Shown here piece after piece: positions 53,933 to 63,110 of a DNA stretch of 64,000 nt; position 1 is the first letter of the stretch, and each line of letters starts with the position of its first letter. The stretch spans positions 165,683 through 229,682 of the forward strand of contig CANNFM010000006.1 of assembly GCA_947503835.1 (NCBI GenBank), read 5' to 3'. Under the pieces are notes generated by a model, which was given only the letters and a program-made list of their open reading frames with translations, made no database searches and was not told the DNA's origin. This DNA is from an uncultured Aquimarina sp. (GTDB taxonomy: Bacteria; Bacteroidota; Bacteroidia; Flavobacteriales; Flavobacteriaceae). The translations under genes were made by a program, and so were the position numbers.

Positions 53933-55705
53933 TTAGCCATAAATTTTAGAGTATAATTCGGTATATTTTTCTTTTATTATTTTTCTTCTTAGTTTCATGG
54001 TAGGAGTAAGGTGCCCTGCATCAATGCTCCATTCGTCTGGCGTGAGTTCGAATTTTTTTACTCGTTCCCATTTTCCGAATCTTTCGTTATGCTCATCAAC
54101 TTCTTCTTGATAACGGTCGATTACGGCCTGATTGGCAATCATTTCTTCAACAGAATTACCTATTTGTAAACCTTTATGGGCTGCCCAGTCTTTCAAAAAT
54201 TCAAAATTTGGTTGTATAAAGGCAGCTGGCATTTTTTCTCCTTCTCCTATAACCATAATCTGTTCAATAAAACGAGATTGTTTCATTGTGTTTTCTATGA
54301 CTTGCGGAGCAACATATTTACCTCCAGAAGTTTTGAACATTTCTTTTTTACGATCGGTAATGCGTAAAAAACCTTCGCTATCAATTTCTCCGATATCACC
54401 AGTATGGAAATATCCGCCCTTTATAGCTTCCTTAGTTTTTTCTTCGTCTTTATAATATCCTTGCATTACTTGAGGGCCTTTTACAAGAATTTCGCCATCA
54501 TCAGCTATTTTAACTTCGGTATCTGGTAATATTTTTCCAACGGTACCTATCTTAAACCCTTTATTTCTTGAGTCATTTACAGAAATAACAGGAGAGGTTT
54601 CGGTAAGACCGTATCCTTCCATAACACTTAGTCCTGCCGCGTTAAAGACTCTTGCTAGTCTAGATTGTAGGGCAGCACTACCCGATGCAATTATTCTTAA
54701 TTCACCACCTAGAGCCTCTTGCCATTTACTAAAGATTAATTTTCGAGCAATACCAAGCTTCTTTTCATACCACCATCCATTTGCTCCATAAGGCTCATAT
54801 TTTAACCCTAGATCAACGGCCCAAAAGAATAATTTCTTTTTAACGCCTGTAAGATCTGCTCCTTTCGCAATAATCTTATCATATACTTTTTCAAGTAGTC
54901 TAGGCACTGCAGTCATAATTTCTGGAGATACCTCTTTTAGATTATCACTAATTGCTTCTATCGATTCTGCAAAATAGATACTGGCTCCAAGATATTGATA
55001 GAGGTACATTGTCATTCTTTCATAGATATGACAAACAGGTAAAAAACTTAATGCTTTGATATTACCAGGTACTAGAGGAAACCGCGTAGAAGCAGCCAGA
55101 GTATTGCTTACTACATTTTTATGACTAAGCATTACACCTTTAGGTCGACCAGTAGTTCCTGATGTATATATTAAGGTAGCTAGATCGTCTTCTTTGATCG
55201 AAGCCATAATTTTTTCTACTTCTTCTTGGTTACTATCGTCTTTACCAAGCTCTAATACTTCATTCCAGCTTTTACAACCTTTTACATCATTATAAGAGAA
55301 AACCTCTTTTAATGAAGGTACATTGGCCTGAATGTTTTTGACTTTTTGGTATACTTCCTCGTCGGATACAAAGCAATATGTAGATTCTGAATGAGTTAAA
55401 ACATATTGATAATCCTCTTGCGAAATTGTTGGATAAATAGGTACATCTTGCGCACCTATTTGCAGAACACCAATGTCGGTTATGTTCCACTCGGTTCTAT
55501 TATTAGAAGAAATAATTGCTACTTTATCATTAGGTTTTATACCTAAACGTAATAAACCACGACTAATTTGGTTAGCTTTTTCTACATATTCTGCTGAAGA
55601 AGTAGCAACCCATTCGCCATCATATTTAGTTATTAAAGCCTTGTCTAAATTAAATTTTTCAAGTTGATAGTGTGGAAAATCAAATAGTCTAGTAATTGTT
55701 GTCAT
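53933..55705 (-). CDS. Long-chain fatty acid--CoA ligase (AMP-forming)
   Basis: 590 residues. AMP-binding P-loop LIYTSGTTGRPKGVMLSHKN (about 178-197), SFLPVCHIYERM, EGYGLTETSPVISVN, YFHTGDIGEID and ITDRKKEMFKTSGGKYVAPQVIE are the landmarks of the FadD15-like long-chain acyl-CoA synthetase group. It activates fatty acids with ATP and CoA for the beta-oxidation operon that follows downstream on the same strand. It has its own terminator and a near-palindrome TATGCGTGCATA 50-61 bases before its start, matching that of the MarR gene. No signal peptide; acts at the inner face of the membrane or cytosol. Confidence 0.93.
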   Translation of the reverse strand: MTTITRLFDFPHYQLEKFNLDKALITKYDGEWVATSSAEYVEKANQISRGLLRLGIKPNDKVAIISSNNRTEWNITDIGVLQIGAQDVPIYPTISQEDYQYVLTHSESTYCFVSDEEVYQKVKNIQANVPSLKEVFSYNDVKGCKSWNEVLELGKDDSNQEEVEKIMASIKEDDLATLIYTSGTTGRPKGVMLSHKNVVSNTLAASTRFPLVPGNIKALSFLPVCHIYERMTMYLYQYLGASIYFAESIEAISDNLKEVSPEIMTAVPRLLEKVYDKIIAKGADLTGVKKKLFFWAVDLGLKYEPYGANGWWYEKKLGIARKLIFSKWQEALGGELRIIASGSAALQSRLARVFNAAGLSVMEGYGLTETSPVISVNDSRNKGFKIGTVGKILPDTEVKIADDGEILVKGPQVMQGYYKDEEKTKEAIKGGYFHTGDIGEIDSEGFLRITDRKKEMFKTSGGKYVAPQVIENTMKQSRFIEQIMVIGEGEKMPAAFIQPNFEFLKDWAAHKGLQIGNSVEEMIANQAVIDRYQEEVDEHNERFGKWERVKKFELTPDEWSIDAGHLTPTMKLRRKIIKEKYTELYSKIYG

Positions 55706-55752
55706 AAGTTGTTTTAATATTTCTAAATAGTATTTGAGAGTTTCAAATAACT

Positions 55753-55769
55753 ATTATGCGTGCATAGTT
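55753..55769 (-). promoter_or_regulatory. Second predicted MarR operator, upstream of acyl-CoA ligase
   Basis: TATGCGTGCATA (55755-55766) differs from the perfect palindrome upstream of the MarR gene at one base; the flanking bases also match on the opposite strand over 17 positions. It lies about 50 bases before the ligase ATG. Confidence 0.65.
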
Positions 55770-55812
55770 TCGCAAATTATAAAAAATCTTATAATACACA
55801 ACTCTAATATAT

Positions 55813-55842
55813 AAAAAAAGGAGCTGTAATTTAACAACTCCG
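55813..55842 (-). terminator. Terminator after purL
   Basis: On the minus strand GGAGTTGT pairs with ACAGCTCC (one G-T pair) around TAAATT, followed by TTTTTTT. It lies 44 bases after the purL stop. Confidence 0.82.
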
Positions 55843-55885
55843 TATTTTTTTATTGCTTTTGTTGATATATTAGCCTTATACGCTT

Positions 55886-58800
55886 TTAAAACTTAACATT
55901 ATTGTTGTTTTCAATCCATTTCCTTGCATTTACGAAAGCTTCTATCCAAGGTGATACTTCATCTCTTCTTCCTTTTGGATAATGAGCCCAATTCCATTGA
56001 AAAATTGAACGCTCGATATGCGGCATCATCACTAAATGACGACCGGTTTTATCGGTTAGCATTGCAGTGTTGTAATCTGACCCATTTGGGTTGGCAGGAT
56101 AGGCTTCATATCCATATTTGGCAACGATGTTATAGTTATCTTCGGGAAGTGGAAGATCGAATTTTCCTTCTCCATGAGAAATCCAAACGCCTAATGTGCT
56201 TCCGGTTAGTGTAGATAGCATTACCGAGTTGTTGTCTTGAATTTTAACCGATGTAAACCCGCTTTCGTGTTTACGAGATTCGTTATGGATTAGTTTACCA
56301 TGTACTTTGTGTTCAGGATTTATGATTTCGAGTTCCATGAATAACTGACAACCATTACAGATCCCGACAGATAAGGTATCTTCTCTTTTGAAGAAGTTTT
56401 TTAAAGCAGTATTCGCTTTCTCGTTATATAAAAATGCTCCTGCCCATCCTTTGGCAGAACCTAACACATCGCTATTAGAAAAACCACCAACAGCACCTAT
56501 ACACTGAATATCTTCTAATGTTTCTCGACCAGAAATTAAATCGGTCATATGAACATCTTTAACATCAAAACCTGCCAAATACATGGCATTGGCCATTTCA
56601 CGCTCAGAATTACTTCCTTTTTCTCGTATGATAGCTGCTTTTGGTCTAGGTTTAGAAGTATCTAGTAATGGTTTTCTTCCCATAAAATGAATAGGGAAAT
56701 CGTATTGTAAAGGTTGCTTAGCAAAATTTTCATACCTGTCTTTAGCAAGATCGTTTGCTGTTTGCTTTTGGTCTAAAAGGAATGATGTTTTATACCAGGT
56801 ATTTCTTAGTGATTCAATATCTAGAGTGAAAGAATCATTAGCATTTTTTACATTTATTGAAGCTCCTTCTTTAGCTTTTCCGATAGTATAATATTGAATA
56901 CCATTTTCTGAGAGTACAGTTTCAACATCAGAATTTAAAGCACTTTGAAAAACAATCCCAGCATTTTCTGAAAACAATAGTTTAATTGTATCTGATTCTC
57001 CAATAGTAGTAAGATCTAGTTCTGCTCCAATATTTACATTTGCAAAACATAATTCTAATAGCGTAGTGATTAATCCCCCTGAAGCAACATCATGACCAGC
57101 TACAATTTTGTTTTTTCTGATTAACTCTTGAATAACATTAAATGTTTTCTTAAAACTAGCAGCGTCTTTAATATTGGGAGCTTCAGAACCAATTTTATTG
57201 GCTATTTGTGCAAACGAAGACCCTCCTAATTGATGCTTGTCATTAGAAAGATTGATGTAATAGATATCTCCACCATTTTTTTGAAGAACAGGCTCCACAA
57301 TTTTATTAATATCATCGCAATTGGCAGTAGCAGATATAATAACGGTTCCTGGAGAAATCACTTCATCGTTAGGGTATTTTTGTTTCATTGATAGAGAATC
57401 TTTACCTGTCGGTACATTAATCCCTAAATCAATGGCAAACTCTGAAATAGCTTTTACAGCTTTGTATAATCTGGCATCCTCACCTTCATTCTTACAGGGC
57501 CACATCCAATTGGCAGATAACGAAACAGCATCTAGTCCATCCTTAAGCGGTGCCCAGATAATATTAGTTAAGGCTTCGGCAATAGAATTTTTACTTCCTG
57601 CTTCTGGATTAATCAATCCAGAAATAGGGGAGTGACCAATACTGGTTGCGATACCTTCTTTTCCTTTATAATCCAGTGCCATTACTCCACAATTATTCAA
57701 AGGAAGTTGTAAAGGTCCTGCACATTGTTGTTTGGCTACTTTACCGCCAACGCATCGATCTACTTTGTTTGTTAACCAATCTTTACAAGCAACTGCTTCT
57801 AATTGCAATACTTTTTCTAGATAATGATCAAAATTATGTATATCATAAGTGATCTCATTATAATTTCGATCAATAGTGGTATCATTCATAATCGTTTTAG
57901 GAGAGCTGCCAAACATATCTTCTAAATCAAGATCCATAGGTTTGTCGCCTTTGGTTTTTGATTCGAAAGTAAAACGATGATCACCAGTCACATCTCCAAC
58001 CTGATACATAGGAGAACGCTCTCGTTCTGCGATACGTTCTAAAGTATTTATATCTTTTTTTCCAATTACTAATCCCATACGCTCTTGGGATTCGTTGCCT
58101 ATTATTTCTTTAGCAGAAAGTGTAGGATCACCAACTGGTAATGTATCTAAGTCTATTTTACCTCCTGTTTCTTCCACTAATTCTGAAAGACAGTTAAGAT
58201 GTCCACCAGCACCATGATCATGTATAGAAACAATAGTATTTTCTTCGCTCTCGACCATACCGCGAATGGCATTGGCCGCACGTTTTTGCATTTCTGGATT
58301 AGAACGCTGTATGGCATTAAGTTCAATACCGCTACTAAATTCTCCTGTATCTGCAGAGGATACGGCAGCACCACCCATACCAATACGATAATTTTCTCCG
58401 CCTAAGATTACAATTTTATCACCAGCTTCTGGAGTAGCTTTTATTGCTTGTTCAGCTTTACCATAACCAATTCCACCAGCTTGCATAATTACTTTGTCGA
58501 AACCGAGTTTACGAGGTGTCCCACTGAGCTTGTCGAAGTGCTCTTCATGTTCAAAAGTAAGTACGGATCCTGTGATTAATGGTTGCCCAAATTTGTTTCC
58601 AAAGTCTGAAGCACCATTAGAAGCTTTTATCAAAATATCCATTGGTGTTTGATACAACCAATCTCTTTCTTTCATGGCTTGTTCCCAAGGACGTTTTTCT
58701 TCTAATCTAGAATACGAAGTCATATATACTGCTGTTCCTGCAAGAGGTAAAGAACCTTTTCCTCCTGCAAGGCGATCTCTAATTTCACCTCCCGATCCTG

Positions 58801-59587
58801 TGGCAGCACCATTAAATGGTTCTACTGTGGTGGGAAAGTTATGAGTTTCGGCTTTCAGCGAAATCACACTATCAAATTCTTTTTCTTGATAAAAATCGGG
58901 TTTATCTGCGGTTTTTGGAGCAAACTGAGTAACTTTTGGCCCTTTTATAAAGGCAACATTGTCTTTATAAGCAGAAACAATAGTATTAGGATGAGTTTCT
59001 GATGTCTTTTTTATGAGTTTAAAAAGAGAAGTGGGTTGTTCTTCTCCGTCAATCACAAATGTTCCATTAAATATTTTGTGACGACAATGTTCTGAATTTA
59101 CTTGCGAAAACCCGAATACTTCAGAATCTGTAAGCTTTCTTCCTATTTTTTTACTTACACCTTCGAGATATTCAATTTCTTCATCATTAAGAGCCAATCC
59201 TTCACTTTTGTTATAGGCAGCAATATTATCAATTTCCAGAATAGGTTCTGGCTCTATATTAATGGTATATATCTCTTGATCTAATCCATTGTACTTTTGA
59301 GACAGCATTGGATCAAAATCAGTAAAATCTTTTGGAACCGCGTTAAATTCTTCTATGCGTATAATCCCATCAACACCCATGTTTTGAGTGATCTCTACAG
59401 CATTAGTACTCCAGGGAGTGATCATAGCGGCACGAGGACCAACAAAAAAAGCGTCAATAGACGCCGCAGATAAGATAGGTTGGTTGCCAAATAACCAGAT
59501 AAGTTTTTTAATGGTTGAAGGTGAGATTTCATTGGTTGTCTGAACTGCAAATACTTTCTCGTTTTGGTTTCCGAAGAAATGAATCAT
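55886..59587 (-). CDS. purL: Phosphoribosylformylglycinamidine synthase, large single-chain type
   Basis: 1233 residues from the ATG at 59587; a longer frame from a TTG at 59623 is unlikely because it would overlap the promoter. It converts FGAR, glutamine and ATP to FGAM in purine synthesis. Visible landmarks: FSQVNSEHCRHKIFNG, LKAETHNFPTTVEPFNGAATGSGGEIRD, SIHDHGAGGHLNCLSELVEETGG, DLGINVPTGKDSLSMKQ, and a C-terminal glutaminase with VGICNGCQLF (nucleophile C1077), and MPHIERS (H1190, E1192). Length is close to the E. coli enzyme (about 1295). Monogenic unit with its own promoter, palindrome and terminator. Confidence 0.97.
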   Translation of the reverse strand: MIHFFGNQNEKVFAVQTTNEISPSTIKKLIWLFGNQPILSAASIDAFFVGPRAAMITPWSTNAVEITQNMGVDGIIRIEEFNAVPKDFTDFDPMLSQKYNGLDQEIYTINIEPEPILEIDNIAAYNKSEGLALNDEEIEYLEGVSKKIGRKLTDSEVFGFSQVNSEHCRHKIFNGTFVIDGEEQPTSLFKLIKKTSETHPNTIVSAYKDNVAFIKGPKVTQFAPKTADKPDFYQEKEFDSVISLKAETHNFPTTVEPFNGAATGSGGEIRDRLAGGKGSLPLAGTAVYMTSYSRLEEKRPWEQAMKERDWLYQTPMDILIKASNGASDFGNKFGQPLITGSVLTFEHEEHFDKLSGTPRKLGFDKVIMQAGGIGYGKAEQAIKATPEAGDKIVILGGENYRIGMGGAAVSSADTGEFSSGIELNAIQRSNPEMQKRAANAIRGMVESEENTIVSIHDHGAGGHLNCLSELVEETGGKIDLDTLPVGDPTLSAKEIIGNESQERMGLVIGKKDINTLERIAERERSPMYQVGDVTGDHRFTFESKTKGDKPMDLDLEDMFGSSPKTIMNDTTIDRNYNEITYDIHNFDHYLEKVLQLEAVACKDWLTNKVDRCVGGKVAKQQCAGPLQLPLNNCGVMALDYKGKEGIATSIGHSPISGLINPEAGSKNSIAEALTNIIWAPLKDGLDAVSLSANWMWPCKNEGEDARLYKAVKAISEFAIDLGINVPTGKDSLSMKQKYPNDEVISPGTVIISATANCDDINKIVEPVLQKNGGDIYYINLSNDKHQLGGSSFAQIANKIGSEAPNIKDAASFKKTFNVIQELIRKNKIVAGHDVASGGLITTLLELCFANVNIGAELDLTTIGESDTIKLLFSENAGIVFQSALNSDVETVLSENGIQYYTIGKAKEGASINVKNANDSFTLDIESLRNTWYKTSFLLDQKQTANDLAKDRYENFAKQPLQYDFPIHFMGRKPLLDTSKPRPKAAIIREKGSNSEREMANAMYLAGFDVKDVHMTDLISGRETLEDIQCIGAVGGFSNSDVLGSAKGWAGAFLYNEKANTALKNFFKREDTLSVGICNGCQLFMELEIINPEHKVHGKLIHNESRKHESGFTSVKIQDNNSVMLSTLTGSTLGVWISHGEGKFDLPLPEDNYNIVAKYGYEAYPANPNGSDYNTAMLTDKTGRHLVMMPHIERSIFQWNWAHYPKGRRDEVSPWIEAFVNARKWIENNNNVKF

Positions 59588-59620
59588 TTTTTGGATAATT
59601 GTGTTGTGTTGAACAAGCAG

Positions 59621-59654
59621 CAAATTTACTGTTTTCTATGTAAAGTTTTACATA
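59621..59654 (-). promoter_or_regulatory. purL promoter with 18-bp palindrome
   Basis: On the minus strand TAAATTTG (59621-59628) fits the -7 consensus, 33 bases before the purL ATG. TATGTAAAGTTTTACATA (59637-59654) is a perfect inverted repeat with 8-bp arms just upstream, where a repressor would block the -33 region. Confidence 0.6.
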
Positions 59655-59707
59655 AAATTAAGATTCAATATTAGAGTTATCCACCAAATTTTAAACAATT
59701 ATTCTGA

Positions 59708-60919
59708 TTATGCTTTTCTTTCTAATAAAGCCATGTAGAAACCATCATATCCCGATTGATGAGAAAGTATTTTCTTGTCTTTAATTAATGTAAAGTCTTT
59801 ACCGGCTTCTGAAGAAATGAATTTTTTTACTTGTTCCTGGTTTTCTGATGGAAGTATAGAACATGTAGCATATACTAGTTTTCCTTCAGGTTTTACCATC
59901 TTAGAATAATTTTCTAATATTTCTGATTGTGTATCCTTAATCTTCTCAAGAAATTCTGGTTGTAATTTCCATTTGGCATCAGGGTTACGGCTTAATACCC
60001 CTAAACCACTGCAGGGAGCATCGATTAAGACTCTATCGGCTTTGCCATAAAGTTTCTTAATATCTTTTGTGCTCTCAATAACTCTAGGTTCAATATTATG
60101 TGCTCCGGCTCTACGAGCTCTTCTTTTTAGTTCTTTAAGCTTGTTTTCATAGATATCCATGGCTATAATTTGGCCTTTGTTTTCCATTAAAGAAGCAAGA
60201 TGAAGTGTTTTACCTCCGGCACCAGCACATGTATCAACAACACGCTGCCCTGGTTTTACCTCTAGAAAATTTGCAACTAATTGTGAAGAGGCGTCTTGTA
60301 CTTCAAAGAATCCATTTTTAAAAGCCTCTGTACTAAAAACATTTGCTCTTTCAACAAGTTGAAGCGCATCAGAGTATCCTTTTATAAATTCTGTATCAAT
60401 ATTTTCATCTTCGAGCACTCCTCTTAGTTTATCTCGGGATATTTTTAAAGTATTTGCTCTTAACACTACAGGAGCTTGTTGGTTTAATGCATTGATTTCT
60501 TCATCCCACTTTGCACCTAATTCCTTTTGCCCTAGTTCATCCATCCAATCTGGGATAGATTCTTTAAACTTTCTGGTTTTACTTAATTCGTCAAATCGTC
60601 CTTTAATACGTCGGGTAGGAGTAGGCTCAATTTGCCTCCAATCTGGTAGTGTAATACCTCTTAGTGTTGCCCAAACGGCAAAGATTCTCCATAGATTTTC
60701 TCTGGAAAAAGGCTCTTTCACTTCGCCTATTTCGGCATATAAGCGTTTCCATCGTACTATTTCATATACTGTCTCTGCTACAAAGCTACGATCACGAGAT
60801 CCCCATCGTTTATCTCGTTTCAATAGTTTTTGCACTACTTTATCTGCATAAGCTCCTTTATTGAATATTTCATTCAATCCATCTATGACAGCAAAGACAA
60901 GGTTTCTGTGTAAACGCAT
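59708..60919 (-). CDS. RsmB/NOP-family rRNA (cytosine-C5) methyltransferase
   Basis: 403 residues from ATG 60919; an earlier in-frame ATG (60964) would add 15 residues, but it lies upstream of the -7 element. N-terminal RNA-binding/NusB-like helical part (1-140), then the SAM methyltransferase: VVDTCAGAGGKTLHLASL (motif I), AMDIYENKL, LIDAPCSGLGVLSRNPDAKW with C303, and YATCSILPSENQEQV with the nucleophile C353. Both cysteines of the m5C mechanism are present. It should methylate a cytosine in 16S rRNA using S-adenosylmethionine; the exact base is not certain for this branch. It is divergent from the beta-propeller lipoprotein gene. Confidence 0.92.
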   Translation of the reverse strand: MRLHRNLVFAVIDGLNEIFNKGAYADKVVQKLLKRDKRWGSRDRSFVAETVYEIVRWKRLYAEIGEVKEPFSRENLWRIFAVWATLRGITLPDWRQIEPTPTRRIKGRFDELSKTRKFKESIPDWMDELGQKELGAKWDEEINALNQQAPVVLRANTLKISRDKLRGVLEDENIDTEFIKGYSDALQLVERANVFSTEAFKNGFFEVQDASSQLVANFLEVKPGQRVVDTCAGAGGKTLHLASLMENKGQIIAMDIYENKLKELKRRARRAGAHNIEPRVIESTKDIKKLYGKADRVLIDAPCSGLGVLSRNPDAKWKLQPEFLEKIKDTQSEILENYSKMVKPEGKLVYATCSILPSENQEQVKKFISSEAGKDFTLIKDKKILSHQSGYDGFYMALLERKA

Positions 60920-60941
60920 TACATTAATTTTTTTAGGTCTG

Positions 60942-60979
60942 CAAAGGTAGACCTTTGTTATCAAATACAGTTATATTTG
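60942..60979. promoter_or_regulatory. Divergent promoter region with 16-bp palindrome
   Basis: CAAAGGTAGACCTTTG (60942-60957) is a perfect inverted repeat. Its left half read on the minus strand is TACCTTTG, a -7 element 23 bases before the methyltransferase ATG. TATATTTG at 60972-60979 is a -7 element for the rightward gene, 16 bases before its ATG. The -33 spacing is not ideal for either. Confidence 0.5.
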
Positions 60980-60995
60980 ATTAAAATTATTAAGA

Positions 60996-62060
60996 ATGAG
61001 AGCACTCATTATCTTGTTTACGGCCTTAACCTTTGTTTTTTGTAAAAAAGAACAGAATACGATTGGTCATGATTTTTCTGATGTTGACATTGAAGTCATT
61101 TTTGAAGATTCTATAAGTGTTCGTGCTATAGAGATATATAATGATACGTTATTGGGTTTTGGATATCATAAAGGATACGGTTTTATAAACCTTACTACCA
61201 ATGAAAGTAGCCTTTATAATCTTAACGAAACAGATGTAGCTAAAAAAAGTAACAATTGGGTTGCAGAGCAGCGTGCTGTTAGTTTTAATGATAGATCTTT
61301 TTTTAGTCTTAGTATTGGTTCCCCGGCTAGATTAAGAAAGATTGATTTAGAAAGCGGAAAAGAAAAAATCGTATATACCGAAACACATGAAAAAGCATTT
61401 TATGACGCTGTTGCTTTTTGGAATGACATAGAGGGTATTGCAATGGGAGATCCTACTGATGGTTGTTTGTCTATACTCATTACAAGAGATGCCGGAAAAA
61501 CATGGAATAAGATTTCCTGTGGTAATCTACCCAAGACTTTTGAGGGAGAAGCTGCATTTGCGGCCAGTAATGGAAATATCTCTATAGTAGGGGATGAGAC
61601 CTGGGTGGTTTCTGGAGGTATGCGCTCTAGAGTGTTTTATTCTCCGGATAAGGGGAAAACATGGGAAGTTTTTAATACTCCTATTGTTCAGGGTAGCCCG
61701 ACAAGCGGAGCTTATTCGATCCATTTTTATAATAAAAATAACGGAATTATTTATGGTGGAGATTATACTAAACCAGAAGTTAATAGTGCGAATAAGGCAA
61801 TTACAATGGATGGCGGAAGGACATGGAAACTAATGTCTGGTGAAAATAGTCCTGGATATAAAAGTTGTGTGCGATACGTACCTAATGGAGGAGGTAAAGA
61901 ATTAGTAGCTGTTGGGTTTACTGGTATTTCAATTTCAAATGATTCTGGGCAACATTGGAAAGAAATCAGTGAGCAAGGGTTTTATACACTAAGGTTTATT
62001 AATGATAGTATTGCCATAGCAGCCGGTAAAAATAGGATTGCAAAAGTGATTTTTAAATAA
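60996..62060 (+). CDS. BNR/Ycf48-like beta-propeller lipoprotein
   Basis: 354 residues. A short hydrophobic N-terminus ends FVFCKKEQN, with C16 a possible lipidation site although the lipobox is not canonical. The body carries Asp-box/BNR-type repeats: SILITRDAGKTWNKIS, RVFYSPDKGKTWEVF, AITMDGGRTWKLM and SISNDSGQHWKEI, indicating a beta-propeller related to sialidase-like and Ycf48 proteins. No catalytic sialidase residues could be assigned, so the role (binding or assembly) is open. Single gene with its own terminator. Confidence 0.8.
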   Translation: MRALIILFTALTFVFCKKEQNTIGHDFSDVDIEVIFEDSISVRAIEIYNDTLLGFGYHKGYGFINLTTNESSLYNLNETDVAKKSNNWVAEQRAVSFNDRSFFSLSIGSPARLRKIDLESGKEKIVYTETHEKAFYDAVAFWNDIEGIAMGDPTDGCLSILITRDAGKTWNKISCGNLPKTFEGEAAFAASNGNISIVGDETWVVSGGMRSRVFYSPDKGKTWEVFNTPIVQGSPTSGAYSIHFYNKNNGIIYGGDYTKPEVNSANKAITMDGGRTWKLMSGENSPGYKSCVRYVPNGGGKELVAVGFTGISISNDSGQHWKEISEQGFYTLRFINDSIAIAAGKNRIAKVIFK

Positions 62061-62093
62061 ACAAAGAGGTGCAAAACATCTCTTTGTTTATTT
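62055..62093. terminator. Bidirectional terminator between convergent genes
   Basis: AAATAAACAAAGAGGTG pairs with CATCTCTTTGTTTATTT (one G-T pair) around CAAAA. The stem includes the stop codon of the lipoprotein gene and has AT-rich tails on both strands, serving both convergent transcripts. Confidence 0.85.
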
Positions 62094-62100
62094 AAAATTA

Positions 62101-62547
62101 CTAGTTCCTTTTTCTTCTCTCTCTTATCCTATCCAGAATACGTCTATTGAAATCTGTTTCGGCTTTTATGAGTTTTAAAATTTTCTTATTTGATATTGCC
62201 TTTTTTAAATCTGTAATTAGTTTTTGTCGGGCTTGAGATTTTTGTTCTTCTGCTTTTAAGTATTGGTCTAAAAAATCCCCTGCTTGTTTATCACTAAGAC
62301 CATCTGGGCCATTATGAGCACCTTTAATGCCTTTAATGAGCATACGTTCCTTTCTCTTGAGGTTTTCGACCACAGATTCGTGATTATTATAGATTGGCCA
62401 GAATTGCTGAGCCTCTTTACTAGTGAGGTTTAGTTGTTCTGTTATATAGGCTATTTTAAATGCTTTCATTCTTTCTCTGGGCCCGTTTTGAGCAAAAGAA
62501 CCAAAGCTGGTAAAAACGATACATATAAATACGATTATCTTTTTCAT
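62101..62547 (-). CDS. Small secreted Spy/CpxP-like helical protein
   Basis: 148 residues from ATG 62547, one base after the stop of the upstream gene; the longer frame would overlap that gene. Signal peptide 1-20 (ending SFAQ). The mature part is charged and helical (LTSKEAQQFWPIYNNHESV, RKERMLIKGIKG, a long Lys/Arg-rich tail), like proteins encoded after ECF sigma/anti-sigma pairs in flavobacteria and resembling Spy/CpxP periplasmic stress proteins. A role in envelope stress sensing is inferred from context. Confidence 0.75.
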   Translation of the reverse strand: MKKIIVFICIVFTSFGSFAQNGPRERMKAFKIAYITEQLNLTSKEAQQFWPIYNNHESVVENLKRKERMLIKGIKGAHNGPDGLSDKQAGDFLDQYLKAEEQKSQARQKLITDLKKAISNKKILKLIKAETDFNRRILDRIRERRKRN

Positions 62548-62548
62548 T

Positions 62549-63079
62549 TTATTCTGTAAATATAATTTCATCTGCAAAATTTTCTTCTGATAAATATTCT
62601 ATTAAATCTTGATCATTAAGGAACTCGTCTTCAAAAGCTTCTGTATAACTTATATCTTCTTCTACTAAAGAAGCTATTTCTTCATTACTTAATTCAATAT
62701 TCCCTTCGTTAAAATAGGTGTATATATCTGCGATCTCTATATCGTCAAAATTTACATCTGGTGTCTTATTAATCGATATCGAAAGCACAATAGCAATCAT
62801 AGCGGCGACACCCGAGAAATACAATAGATTTCTTTTAGTGAATAAAGAAACTACTCTTCCTTTATGTTGTTGACCATCTATTTTTTTCAATACATTATCC
62901 TCGAAAGAGTTAAAATAATCTTCGGGCACTTTAAAACCTGCACTTTTATTGGTGCTTAAAATAGATTTTTCTTGAGTACTAAGAGTCAGTTTTTTTGAAA
63001 GCTTGTTTTCAAAACCTTCAAAATAACCTTCTGGTACTTTAAAACCACCATTATCTTTATTTAAGTTATCTTTTTCCAC
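62549..63079 (-). CDS. Single-pass membrane protein, putative anti-sigma factor with repeated FKVPExYF motif
   Basis: 176 residues. Two copies of a GFKVPExYFxxFExxxxKK motif at about 12-31 and 48-67 occupy the cytoplasmic N-terminus. One membrane segment lies at about 85-103. The periplasmic part is strongly acidic (NFDDIEIADIYTYFNEG and later EED/EDEF stretches). It is not a classic FecR or zinc anti-sigma protein, but its place 31 bases after an ECF sigma gene and before a Spy-like gene makes an anti-sigma role likely. The duplicated motif may bind the sigma factor (inference). Confidence 0.72.
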   Translation of the reverse strand: MEKDNLNKDNGGFKVPEGYFEGFENKLSKKLTLSTQEKSILSTNKSAGFKVPEDYFNSFEDNVLKKIDGQQHKGRVVSLFTKRNLLYFSGVAAMIAIVLSISINKTPDVNFDDIEIADIYTYFNEGNIELSNEEIASLVEEDISYTEAFEDEFLNDQDLIEYLSEENFADEIIFTE

Positions 63080-63110
63080 TATTTATATGACTTTTTAAAT
63101 GTAAAAAGGT

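Noticed and set aside
59588..59623. TTG start extending PurL by 12 residues
   Set aside because: The extension begins close to the predicted -7 element and has no family resemblance; ATG at 59587 fits the normal N-terminus.
60920..60964. Longer N-terminus for the rRNA methyltransferase
   Set aside because: It would start upstream of the TACCTTTG promoter element and encodes sequence unlike the family; MRLHRN at 60919 is the usual type of start.
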